From assembly GCA_012976225.1 (NCBI GenBank), contig JAAVVG010000057.1:1-21705 (forward strand): a stretch of DNA of 21,705 bases, read 5' to 3'. Under the pieces are notes generated by a model that ran no database searches, was not told where the DNA came from, and saw nothing but the letters and a program-made list of their open reading frames with translations. The position numbers and the translations under genes are program-made. The stretch is from Golubevia sp. BC0850 (lineage: Eukaryota > Basidiomycota > Exobasidiomycetes > Golubeviales > Golubeviaceae). This document shows, piece by piece, positions 9,689 to 20,153 of the stretch; positions within the stretch are counted from its first letter, which is position 1; each line of letters starts with the position of its first letter.

Positions 9689-10486
9689 GTTGAAGAAGTG
9701 ATTGTGTTAGAGTGGATGGGATTAAGTAGAGTCAGATTAGACTTGGTTACAATGTTGGAGGACGCGTACTCGAGACTCGCTGAAGCTCTCTCTGGAAAGT
9801 GTTTTCTCATAAAAGCATGGTTGGGGATTTCGATTACGATGATCGGAGATCATAGAGTTTTTTTGTGGTCTAGTAGTGTACAAAGAGGGTGAGAGGCTAA
9901 CATGGAAATGAGAATGAAAAAGGAGCTCAGTTAAAGAGAAGAATCACCTCTTCTTCCGATCCCTTCAAAGTAAACGAAAGTGGAGAAGTTGAAAGAGTTG
10001 AAAAATAAACAATGTGAAAAGAAAAGAGAAAACCATCGAGGCAGAATTACGAGTGAAAGGAAACTACTAGAAGTTAAAAATGGGGTGAAAAAGGGATTAG
10101 AGGTTTGGGTTTAGTCCATGTCCATTCCCCTGAGAAATAGAAGAAAAGAGTTGAGGGTAGAGGAAGGGATCAGCATGAGAGTCAAGGTGATACGAGAAGT
10201 TAGAATAGGGTGAGACGAACGGAAGGAGGAGAAAATTTAGCAAGATTCCAAAAGTGTACGAAGGACGAGTGTCCCTTTATCTTCTACATTCTTCGTAGAG
10301 AGAACCCCCCTGCATCTAACGAAAAAATCGAATTTCTCTAGAGAAATATAGATTGGAGGAGGAAGCCTTGTCGAGGGTTGGATTTGCTTGCAGGTATCTG
10401 AACTTAAAACCTTCTCCAAGTCCATCCTTTCCCCTCCTCCCTCTCCTTTCTCCCCCTCCCCTTCTTCATTCAATTATCAACCAAAC
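9689..10486. other. Upstream region of RTF1 and 3' region of RLP24
   Basis: About 800 bp without a supportable gene. From 9890 to 10240 the plus strand is strongly purine-rich. Open frames at 9698-9892 (plus) and 10237-10473 (minus) carry no motif. The minus-strand sequence just after the RLP24 stop begins GTGAGT, so a 3' untranslated intron is possible. Confidence 0.5.
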
Positions 10487-11178
10487 TCACATAGATTGAC
10501 TAGTGCCACCCAACAAAGCACTTTTCCCTTTCCCATCTCTACTCCCACTTGAACCTTTCTTCCCATTCTTAACATAAACCCTTTCCCTCTCTCTTTTTTC
10601 CCTAGCCACTTCTCTAATCCGTCTAATCTCCTCTCCTTTCAATTTCTCAGCTTCAATAGTGGGTTTAAGATGTTCTTCTCGTTGTAAAACGTTTCTATCC
10701 TTAAGATTCCTTGAAGATTTCTCAGACATTCCTTTCCTACTGGCTCTCATTCTAGCATTATAGAAAGCTATCTCTCTTTTCTTTTTGATTTCTGCTACTC
10801 GAGACATGGCTTCTAATGTCTTTGACATCAATTCTCGGTCATAACGAATCGGTATATGACGACGTTTTTCAAATTCCAAGGTACTGTCTACTGTCATTTC
10901 TTTTCCTGATGCTTTTCTGAAGGCTTTTGTCCATCGAACTTTCCTTGGGTTACGCTTCATTTTGAAGTTTTTGTGACATTTGGATTTGCAGAAGGCTGTG
11001 AGTTGGTGGGCGGGTGGGTGGGAGTGAGTGAGAATGGATGTAGGATTAGGAAGAGAGGGAAGGAAGAGGAAAAGATCGAATACTCACCAAATTGCTTTGA
11101 ATCATTTCTAACGAAAGTCATTCCATGACCTGGATAAACTGGACTTGAACAAAAGAAACAATGAATAATTCTAACCAT
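10487..11178 (-). CDS. RLP24: Ribosome biogenesis protein Rlp24 (L24e family)
   Basis: Exons 11088-11178 and 10487-10995 join in phase 1 to give 199 residues, the same length as yeast Rlp24. The N-terminus [19 protein letters not shown] has zinc ligands Cys7 and Cys10, paired with Cys33 and Cys37 in [10 protein letters not shown]. This is followed by the signature [20 protein letters not shown], then [16 protein letters not shown], typical of Rlp24 and not of ribosomal L24 itself. A basic helical tail follows. Rlp24 holds the place of eL24 on nucleolar pre-60S particles and recruits the AAA-ATPase Drg1/Afg2 for its own release in the cytoplasm. The intron is 92 nt. The stop TGA overlaps a GTGAGT sequence. 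The gene shares a 202-bp divergent promoter with the heme lyase gene. Confidence 0.94.
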
Positions 11179-11380
11179 CTTGAAGGTTGTGAGGAAGGAA
11201 CAGGATGGATGGGTTGGTGGGTTCGGAGAAGAGAGAAGCTGCTGATTCAAAAAAATTGATCTTTTTTTGTCCCAACCAACTCCCAACACCTCTAAAGATT
11301 AGACTCTCTTCTTTGACTCAGATTTTGCTATAATACCTAAAGTTCTACTCCTGAAATCAAGCCAATTCAATTCATCAAAT
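11179..11380. promoter_or_regulatory. Divergent promoter between RLP24 and heme lyase genes
   Basis: The 202 bp hold both 5' ends. One CCAAT lies at 11362-11366, 15 bp before the heme lyase start codon and so probably in the leader. A T-rich tract lies at 11253-11270. No TATA box was clear. Confidence 0.4.
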
Positions 11381-13113
11381 ATGTCGAGCTCTTCTTCCTC
11401 TTTCTCCAGTTCACCTCGACGCAACAACAATTCGTCTACGATAGCATCACTATTAGTCCACAAGTTAACCAATTCTTCTCTACCAAATTCTATAACTGAA
11501 TCAGCATCAAAAGATTTAAGATCCAGATTCACTCAACATTATCAACCTTGGTCATCTTCCTTAACTCCAACTTTCAATTGGCCATCTTCATCTCTCTTGC
11601 CCTTACCTTATTTCACTTCTTCAACTTCAACCATAGCCATTCCCTCTCCCTCTCCCTCCCCCTCTCCTTCTACCTCAATTCCATCAGAATGTCCAATGTC
11701 AAAATCAGATTCTTTAAATCCATTAAACAACATGCCAACCTTAAGTCAATCAGCATTATCAACTTCTCAAAAACTGAAACTTTCAACCGAAAGGACAACT
11801 TCTAGTATACCTAAATCAATTTCTTCACCTAAAGATCCATCAGCATCTCCATATGATAAAAGCGAACCGATATCTGCCTGTCCAGTTCCACATGATCAAC
11901 GAGGGGTCTCAATTTCTCCAGTAACAACTTCTACATTAGCAACTGCTACTGGATCAGGTCCTGAATCTGACAAATGGGAATATCCATCACCCCAACAATT
12001 CTACAATGCTCTAGTAAGAAAAGGTTGGTCAACTCCAGAAGGTAGTGTCGAAACTATGGTGTTGATTCATAATGTACTCAATGAGAGAGCTTGGGATGAA
12101 GTCATTCGTTGGGAGAGAGAATTGGTTCAAGATTGGTGAGTGACTTTTCTGAACCTATCTTAAGTGGAGGGCTTGGAAATAGAGAGCAATTGTGGAATGG
12201 GATTCTTTTGAGATGAGAAATACCTCCATTACAAAAGATGGAGTATTTCAGAGCAGAATGTGGTCAGAATTCGGAAGACTTTGTATGGGTGGCGAATCAG
12301 TCCATTACTTTCAAAGCTATTCTACCCCTCCCCCCTCCTTCCTCTTTTCCGAGGTTCTATTTTAGAGAAAGTCTTTGCTTATTTGAGTTGCTCAGATAAC
12401 CGACTCAGATCTGACTCTTCTCCTAATTCCCCTCAAAGGGTCCATTCACTTCCAGTCGAAAGTCATAAATTCTCTCTTCTTTCTGACGTTGTTACTCTTT
12501 AATCTCCGCCTTTCCCTTTACTTTCCCTCAGTGACTCAACAGCTCTATCTTTAACAAGATTCACAGGTAGACCAGGAACTCTTTCTCCCAAAGCTAGAGT
12601 TTTCAGTTGGTTAGGTTGGGCTATGCCAAATCGATTTAAGTGAGTTCTCCCCCCCTCTCTTTCCTCCCTTGTACTCTCTCTCTTTCGACAGCCTACTCAT
12701 ATTCTTCTTTTGACTCTGTCTTTTTTTTTTTCGCTCTCTGTCCCGCTCTCTCAAGTTCAACCCCACCTTTCGATCGACACGATTGGATAGTCAAACGTTC
12801 AAATGGACAAGAAGTTAGATATGTCATTGATTATTATTCAGATACAGATTATGATGAAAATCAATCTGAAGGAACAAACCAAGACCAAGGAGAAAGTGAC
12901 AGGGATAGTTCTGAAAACTCTTTGACTTCAAAAACTAAATCTGTAATTGAAACTGTGAATGGTTTAACCAAGAAGGTAGAGAAAGAAGAAGAAGATGATG
13001 ATGAAGCTTCTTTTAATTTAGATGTTAGACCTGCTTTGGATGGTTTTGGTGCTGCTAAGATGAGGTTCAGAAGAGCTTTTAGAGAATGGAAGGATGGAGA
13101 GGAACAGACGTAG
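11381..13113 (+). CDS. CYC3: Holocytochrome c-type heme lyase (HCCS/CYC3)
   Basis: Exons 11381-12135, 12532-12639 and 12756-13113 give 406 residues. Two CP heme-regulatory motifs are visible, ECPMSK (about 104) and ACPVPHDQ (about 168). The catalytic core begins WEYPSPQQFYNALVRKGW and includes the HNVLNE motif with the family's heme-ligand histidine (His230), TRFTGRPGTLSPKAR, PPFDRHDWIV, VRYVIDYY and LDVRPALD. The enzyme covalently attaches heme to cytochrome c or c1 in the mitochondrial intermembrane space. It is much longer than the yeast and human enzymes (about 270) for two reasons. The N-terminal 150 residues are Ser/Pro/Thr-rich, and an acidic insertion of about 55 residues separates VRYVIDYY from LDVRPALD. 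Whether the protein serves cytochrome c, c1 or both cannot be told from sequence. Intron 1 is long (396 nt). Confidence 0.93.
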
Positions 13114-13304
13114 AGGAAAGAGATCGACTTCTCCTAATTAATTTCAATTGTAATTTTTTTTTCTCTTTGATCACTTTTTAAATGCTCAAAACACCACTCT
13201 TTATTCGTCGTAGAGAAAGAGGGAAGGAGTCGTGCCTCCACCTCAAGTTGTTGGACCTTGAATGTCCTTATACAAATCTCATCTCTCCCAATCACCCTTC
13301 AATC

Positions 13305-13700
13305 ATGAGTTCTTCAGATGAACAACCAGCTCCATCCCTTTCTACCACTTCTCAAGAAACTTCAAACCTCGATTCCAAAGATTCAAGACCTTCAATTTCT
13401 AGAGAAGAAATGCAAAAAATTGCGGATGAAGCTGCTGAAAGAAGTAAGTTAAGGCCATCTCCCCTTTCCTCTCCTTCCCAAAGAGTAGGAGATTCTATTA
13501 CTGATTTGTTAATTTCTTTGAACTGGGGAATTTTTTCAACAGATCCAGTGATTCCATCAACTGCTAAAGAAGCGTCTTTAATGGGATTGGAACAAGCTGA
13601 AGGTGTATCCTTCACAGATCAAGTTAAAGGAAATGCTAAACTTTTCGCTGGGAAGTTTACTGGGAATGATGAGGAAGTTAAACTGGGAGCTGCTAAGTGA
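13305..13700 (+). CDS. Small CsbD-like hypothetical protein
   Basis: The ATG at 13305 gives MSSSDEQPAPSLSTTSQETS as the start; upstream frame sequence to 13182 lacks features. As an unspliced frame it has 131 residues. A helical REEMQKIADEAAERSK is followed by NWGIFSTDPVIPSTAKEASL and a C-terminal FTDQVKGNAKLFAGKFTGND plus EEVKLGAAK. The last part resembles the KGxxK...AGKxTGDxE repeat of CsbD-like stress proteins, but only one weak repeat is visible. The stop codon overlaps a GTGAGT donor (13697), so a final exon may exist; the CAG ending at 13943 would add LRGEI and a stop at 13962. Function unknown. Confidence 0.55.
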   Translation: MSSSDEQPAPSLSTTSQETSNLDSKDSRPSISREEMQKIADEAAERSKLRPSPLSSPSQRVGDSITDLLISLNWGIFSTDPVIPSTAKEASLMGLEQAEGVSFTDQVKGNAKLFAGKFTGNDEEVKLGAAK

Positions 13701-13962
13701 GTTACAAAATCGTTCGGTTGTTTATCGTTGGAGAGGAAGAAAGAAACAAGAGGGAATAGAGGGACGATTGAATGAGGTTGGTCTTGGAGATTGAAGTATG
13801 GATTGGAGATCTTACCTCTCTAGAGCCTGTCAGTCTCGAAGGTCCTGTAAGATATCGAGGTCAAAGATCGAAAAGCTTGGTAGAAGTGTTTGATTCCCTT
13901 TAGATCGTTCTTTGCTTATCTGTTCCATTACTTCCATCCACAGACTTCGTGGTGAAATCTAA

Positions 13963-14411
13963 TCGGTTATTTGCTTTTGAGATATCTTTCTTTAGATTTC
14001 CAAGACGAGAACCATCAAACACTCTCAAAGCCTGTACTTTTATCAATTTCCCGTTTCTCTTCAAATTCAAATCTGTAGACCTTTTTCAAGAACTTCTTGG
14101 CTTGAGGTCTCGCAGCCTTTTGAGTTTTCTGATTTGAGTTCTTGTCTTTTTTTTTCCGAGGGGATGAAGGTAGAACTGAAGGACATGAATAAGTCAACGA
14201 GAAAGTAGAGATGTTCGTTGGCTAAATCGGGTATCGTTGGAAGATGAGAAGAGGGCTGAGAGTTCAAGCGGTCAAGAGGGGTGGAGAGGTTGCTGATGAT
14301 TAAAGGGGGTGTCGATACTAAAGGTTACAAAGAATGTAAAACAGAAGAAACGAATGCTACAATAGAACTGAAGAAACCGAGAAGACACTATCTACTAGGA
14401 CTCTTTGGCGT
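13963..14411. other. Convergent intergenic region, no gene called
   Basis: A short lysine-rich minus-strand frame (14015-14197) has no ATG and no recognisable match. The region probably holds the 3' ends of the CsbD-like gene and of CBP3. Confidence 0.45.
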
Positions 14412-15930
14412 TCAAATCCTTTCGAAAGCAGCTATGCTTTTACCTCCCTTACTAACTTCATCACCATTCCCATCTCCACCGATTCTACCTCTCATAATCT
14501 CTTCATCACTAATGTTAGCCAACCTTTCAATTTCCTTCCTAACAAACTTCGTCAACCTTTCCAAATGAATTGGAAAAGCCAAATCCGGGAATTCTTCAAT
14601 CATGGGATTTTCCTTTGGTAAATTACTAGCCTCTTTCGCTCTTTCAGTAGCATCTTGAATTTCTGAACCTCTAGATTTAATACTTATGTCTCTTTTTTCA
14701 ATTTCCACAGCTTTAGCATAAGGATTGTTCTCAATTGAAAAGGCACCCATATCCTTAGCTAATTCAGGTTCACCTTCTTCATTCGGATCTTCTCCCTCCA
14801 TAGTTTTATCAATTCCCTTAATTTTTCTCTTGACTCCTTCAACTTCACCCCAACCACCTCCCCATAAATTCCTCCATAAAGCAGTTGCTAATTTCCCATC
14901 ATCGTTTAGATTGGCTAAAGCTTCATCTAAACCTAAAATCGAACCTCTTTGTTGCATATGCATGTCTTTCATATAACCTTTTACTAATCTTGCAGTTTGA
15001 ACTCCGAAACGTTCTCTCATTCTGGATTCTGCGTCGATGAAGAAATGATTGATTAATTCTTGTGAATATTGAGAGGCTAGGTTTGAAGGGAGGGATCTGA
15101 AACGGATTAAGAGAAGCCAGACGTGAAGGTTTGTTACTTGGAACCAGGTTTGATAGGTGGGTGGGAATGAGCATTCTGGAGAAAAATTGATCAGAAAGAG
15201 TCAAAGAAGAAGGTAAGGAAAGTTAGGAAAATTGCTGAGAGGCAGCATGAGAAGGAAAGACTCGTCTTGAATCTACGGCAAGGTCATTGTCGATAATTCT
15301 AGGAGATCAAAGATAATCCCTAGGAGAATTCGTGAAAGTCTACAGGTGACGTACTTCAATCTGGAAGACCACATTGTGAGGTCAGCAAAGTCCAACGTTC
15401 CTTTGACCAAAAATCAATGCCAGCACCTCTCTCTATCCTAATCCTCTCATTCGAATGAATAGATTTAATACAATTCAGAGAATGCCTCACTCGATCATCG
15501 GATCATCTCCGAAGCTTCTCAAGCGATTCTAGTACTCACCAGCATACCAAAACTTCCTCTCTACATCTCCTCTCTCAGAACACCTGTCATAAAGATCACT
15601 GGAAACTCTGATAGCAGTAGAAGTAGTTGAATTGTAACCCATCAATCTAGCCAAACCTTTGACGAAAGAGATTGTAAGAGGAGAGTAAGGCTTTGAAGAA
15701 GGAGGTGGAGCTGAGGGAGAAAGTGGCGAGAGCAATGACGTTTTGGTCTTGGGCTTGGATTCTGAAGGGGGAGTGGATGAAGAAGATCTTGTGGCGGTTA
15801 AGTGGAAGGATCGAGTTGATTGAAGGGTTGGAAGTGTACTCGATGGGAGAATAGAACTTGAACTAGAAGGTTTGCTTCGAAGAGCTCGACTTGAATTCAG
15901 CATTGCTTTACTTGAAGATAGACTGCTCAT
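14412..15930 (-). CDS. CBP3: Mitochondrial bc1-complex assembly factor Cbp3 (UQCC1 family)
   Basis: Exons 15540-15930 and 14412-15175 join in phase 1 to give 384 residues. The first about 90 residues are Ser/Arg/Pro-rich with almost no acid, as in a mitochondrial presequence. Then come the family signatures ARLMGYNSTTSTAIRVSSDL and YDRC, followed by WYAECSFPPTYQTWFQVTNL and HVWLLLIRFRSLP. The next blocks are YSQELINHFF, RMRERFGVQTARLVKGYMKD, GSILGLDEALA, LATALWRNLWGGGWG and VKRKIKGID. A hydrophilic tail follows. Cbp3 with Cbp6 binds the mitochondrial ribosome exit, supports cytochrome b translation and chaperones new cytochrome b into complex III. The single intron is long (15176-15539, 364 nt). 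One CCAAT (16109-16113) lies about 180 bp upstream. Confidence 0.92.
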
Positions 15931-17304
15931 CTTGACGTTCGGATTGAGAGATGTTTGAGATCAAAGAAGGGGGCTTCAAGCAGAGCTAAGATTGATGATC
16001 GATGAGGCGAAGTCGTTGGAGATTCAAGAGAAGTTCAAAAAAGGATTCATCTCTGACAAATCTGCGTGCGGGCCAGCTTCGACTGATTTTCACCTCGACC
16101 TATTAGCTCCAATCCGAGGACACCAAGGACAAGATTCCATTTAAACTTATGTAGTCTTTACCTCGTAGACAACCGGAGCGGCATCGAAAGTCGGCTTCTC
16201 TGGACGTCGAGGTCTTGGAAGAGTCAGAGAGACTTCAGGGATGTTCAGTCGAAGTGTAGTTGAGTCGAGCCCCAGAGAAACCATTTTCAAATCTTGCAAA
16301 TTGTTATTACACATGCTTCTGGATGATTTTAAAGGGAGGCTTTGAGGTAAGAGGACTTGAGGACCTGTTGAGTGGGGTCGAGTGCTCTAGCATGTGTCTA
16401 GTAAAAGAGGCACTGAACACCTTCAGTGAGAGAAGATCTCTTTCATCAGGAACATTTCAGAAAATTTCCCGGACCTGCTGTTGCTTTAATGTTGGAGAGC
16501 AAGCCGCTCTGAAGCCTTAAACGTTTGCCACCAAAACGTACTGTTTCCTTCTGACAAAGTAGCAACTATCAGATCAACATTTCAGGTGGCGGTAAAGACA
16601 AGTAAAGCTCGACAGCCTCAAGAGGATCCAAACCAAGCCTAATATGATTCTCCGTCTTCAGCTTTGCTTTTGTTGGATTCCATTTCGACTCTCCGCCTGA
16701 GAGCGTAATAGAGGGTGCAAGAAGTGAATCAATTTTTACAGACTTTACTCAAAGCTGATCGTGTTACCAAAAAAAAGAATGGAGCATGGGATAGAAAGTG
16801 GAAAGTGAGGCAATTGAGAAGAAATGACCTGCTTCGAATGGGAGAGGACACACGATGCAAGCCCACTCTTGGTAGGAAAGAGTAACCATGATTTTAACTG
16901 GCATCTCAATATCTCAATCACTCAAAGAGCCAACGAGACGACCCAAGAGGTGCGACTTGTGTTCTCGAAAGTCGAAATCTCGAAGAATGTCAGGGTCGAG
17001 GGCCCTCCGCTTCCATCCCTTGTTCAGACGTTCAGGGCTGTGCGATCGCAAGTTCCTTTGGCACAGATTGAACTGAAATCGTGAAAGAAGATTTTTTCTT
17101 TCAAATCAGCCAAACGAGCCCACGAGATCTCGGAGTGCGACCTTTTTAGATTAAGACCTGCGGGGTATCACCGTTAAACGCGGATCTAAGATCTCCATCG
17201 CCCCACAATTGATACAAAGTCTCCTTTTGACCTTTTCACTTTCCTTTCTTTCCATCATCCTTCCTCTCCTCTCCCCTCTCCCACATTCTTTACGCATACC
17301 CACC
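15931..17304. other. 1.4-kb gap without a supportable gene
   Basis: Holds the upstream regions of CBP3 (minus) and of the lipase gene (plus). Open frames such as 16260-16520 and 16824-17084 (plus) show no motif. A minus-strand stretch 16162-16284 reads as a possible 41-codon first exon (see findings). A pyrimidine-rich tract at 17218-17290 precedes the lipase start. Confidence 0.45.
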
Positions 17305-19566
17305 ATGAGATTCCTAGCTCTAGCCGTCACCTTATTGCCTTGTCTAGTTCGTTCAGCTCCATTGGAAGTCAAGAGGGCAGGAGAATCACTTCCTCCACCA
17401 TCTCAAGATCCTTTCTACAAGGTTCCTTTGACCATTGGACTTTATGGAAAGGGACAAATCGTTGACAAGAGAGGTGAGTTTGAGCCTTTGAGGCGGCTCT
17501 CGATCTCTCGCGGCGCTGCTTTCTGAACCTTACATCCCTCTGCTTCAGACGTTACCACCAACATCGAGGGCTCAAACGTTGCATCTTCCTATCAGGTAAG
17601 TACTGGAGAGAAAGGGATCAGGAAGTGGACGCAATGTGAAAGGCGAAGATGCTCCGGGTTTTTGTCGTCTCTCCATCGCAGCTACCCGCTTTCGCTAGCT
17701 CTGGACTCGGTTACCATTTGGGCTGACATGCAATGTATTCTCATTTCTCAAACTTTCATAGGTCTCCTACAGATCACTTACCACTGAGCAACGTCCTGAC
17801 ATGACCGTTGGTGAGTTCGACTGCCCACCTGCTCGCGAGAAGAGGCTCTGATGCTAACGTTCACATCTCCCTTTCGCTCTATATCCCTCTCAAAGCTACC
17901 ATTTGGGCGCCCAAGGATCCGGTTTCCCCTCCCAAAATCTTCAGTTACCAAGCTTACGAGTAGGTTCGAGCGTCTCTTCTTTGCGAATCGCTCTTTCCCG
18001 CCGCCCTAACTTTCTTGTCGTTCCCCCTCTTTCTCACTGTGCATTAGAGACAGTACCACTCTTGACTGCAACCCAAGCTGGGCTTTCACTAAGCCAACCG
18101 ACTCTGGCAACACTTTCGTAACTTCTCTCGACACTCCCATCTACATCAATTACGCTCTTTCCAAAGGATGGTATGTCGTCGGTAAGTAAAACATCTTACT
18201 CCTTTTCCCCTCTCTATCGCAGCTCACACCCTTTCTTCGCCTTTCTCGCTTCAGCTGCCGACCACGAAGGATCTCAATCCGCTTTCATTTCTGGACGTCA
18301 ACAAGGTCAAGCAGTCTTAGATGGTGTTAGAGCTTTGATGAACTCTGAGAAGTTGGCTAAAGACTCTCAAGTCGGATTCCTTGGATACTCGGGAGGAGCT
18401 TCTGCAACTGTTTGGGCTACAAACTTGCACGAGTCTTATGCACCAGAACTCAACGTTGTAGGAGCTGCTCACGGGGGAACACCTGTTGACACAAAGAACC
18501 TCGTGAGTGATGTGGACTGAAGAACCAAAAGCTGAAGGATGGCCCTCTTCTTCTGTTCCGACCGCTGACTATGTTTCCAATCTGTCGCCCCGTGATCATC
18601 AAAAGTTTAACTTCCTAAACAAGTCCTTCTTCGCTGGGTTTGCTGGAGCTGGAGTTGTAGGACTATCCAACGCTTACCCTGACCTCAAGAAGTTCTTGAA
18701 CGACTACACTACCGCTGAAGGGAAGGAAATTTTAGCTAAATACCAAGAGAGCGGATACTGTCTAGCTCAAGTCGCAATCGGAAATCCTTTCACCGACTTC
18801 TACAAGGCGAGTGCTCATCTGAAGAGAAAGAATGTCTTGTTGACGCGATTCTTCAGATTCCAACTGACGACTTTCACGTCTTCTTTCCACTACTTCCATT
18901 TTGATCTGCCACATTCACCAAAATCAATCAGTTGATCACCATCGACGATCCACTAGACCAACCAGTACCAAAGGCTGTCCTAGCTCAAGAGACTCTTTTG
19001 ATCGCAAATGCTGCCTCTCCTTCTCTAGTCTCGACCCCCAAGTTCCCAAGATTCATTTTCCACGGTCTTGAAGATGGTATTGTGCCCTTCAAAGATGCCA
19101 AGTCTTACGTTTCCCAACAGTGCGCTTCAGGTAAGTGTTGAACTCACCAGGCAGAGCCGACAACAGTTTTTGGGATCGCTTCTTACCTTGATCTACCTAC
19201 CTCTTTTCAACAGGGGCTAATATTGCCTTCTCTACATTACCTATCGCCGAACACATCCTCGGAGAGATTTTGGGTCTTGTTCCAGCGATTGACTTCATGA
19301 CTAGTTAGTATAGAAAAGGAGGAGTTGGGTGGAGAAGGAATGAACATAAGAATCTTCTGCTACCGTCACCCATTCTGACCGTTCTCTTCTCCCATGAAAC
19401 AGAGGCCTTCGAAGGTAAAACTGCAAATGTCAAATGTGGAACCTCTCTTCCAAACATCAGTCTTAACTCTCAAAAGGCCAAGGATTTGATTGGTGCTGAT
19501 AACGTGAACTACTTGAAGTCATTGAACGGAAAGCCAGATGGTTTCGGTCAAATCTTCCACTTCTAA
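17305..19566 (+). CDS. Secreted triacylglycerol lipase (secretory LIP / CalA family)
   Basis: Ten exons (17305-17473, 17549-17595, 17762-17810, 17896-17959, 18048-18181, 18255-18502, 18606-18806, 18932-19130, 19214-19303, 19403-19566) give 454 residues with all phases closing. MRFLALAVTLLPCLVRSA is a signal peptide, followed by APLEVKR with a Kex2-like KR. The family's ATIWAPKDP strand follows. Nucleophile Ser200 lies in GYSGG (198-202), Asp352 in HGLEDGIVPF, and His384 in IAEHILGEILG, which matches the CalA-type Ser-Asp-His order. The enzyme should hydrolyse fatty acyl esters outside the cell. Intron 7 has a GC donor. There are no missing key residues, and the gene looks functional. Confidence 0.92.
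18807..18931 (+). other. GC-AG intron in the lipase gene
   Basis: The exon ends TACAAG and the intron starts GCGAGTGC instead of GT. The acceptor is CAG at 18929-18931. Joining keeps the frame between DFYK and LITIDDP. All other introns in this gene start with GT. Confidence 0.75.
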
Positions 19567-20153
19567 TCTTTGTTGGTCTTCCTTCTAAAGAACAAGCTCT
19601 GACATAATCTAGCTTCTACTTTGCACCTCGCCACATTCTCCTTGCCTTCCAGAAATCATTCTGCTTTCATCTTCTCCCATACTACACTCATTGCTCACAG
19701 ATATCTTCTCAAGAGTTATCCGCTTTCGGTTTCATTTAACCCAGTCTCTCACTTTCTACTCCCTCGTGCATTTGCCTTCTTTTGCCTCTCACCAAAAAAA
19801 AGTTTTGCACTTACTACTGGACCAATCTGATCCAGTCACGATCCCACGAGCTTGATTTGAAAATTTTCCAACATCAAAAGTCTTCAGAGACTCGGTAAAC
19901 ATCAATGTTTACCAAGACCATTCAATCAGCAAAGCCCGGAAGGACGAAGGGAGTCAGCTTTGAAGTTCAAACCTCTTTAGAGGAAGGAATGTGAGACAAA
20001 ATTGCCAGGTGATGAGAAAACAGAAGATGATCGCTAACTTGTGGAGTGACAACTCAGATCAGACGGCTTTCTGAGCCTCCGTGCAACAGAGAAGAAAGTA
20101 CTGAAAAGTCGAGATAAAGCCAGGAACACTGTTAAATCTCTTTTAGTCAGCAC
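19567..20153. other. Intergenic, no gene seen
   Basis: Holds the 3' flank of the lipase gene and the 3' flank of the right-hand unknown gene. The 69-codon plus frame at 19621-19830 has no motif. Confidence 0.5.

Noticed and set aside
10237-10473. 78-codon minus-strand frame downstream of RLP24
   Set aside because: RLP24 already has its full family length, and this frame is Glu/Gly low complexity from a purine-rich stretch.
11640-11672. CCCTCT-type microsatellite
   Set aside because: It lies inside the heme lyase coding region and simply encodes a Ser-Pro repeat in the variable N-terminus.
14015-14267. Lysine-rich minus-strand frames after the CsbD-like gene
   Set aside because: The longer frames have no ATG start, no zinc or ribosomal-protein motif was readable, and a run of adenines makes the basic composition trivial.
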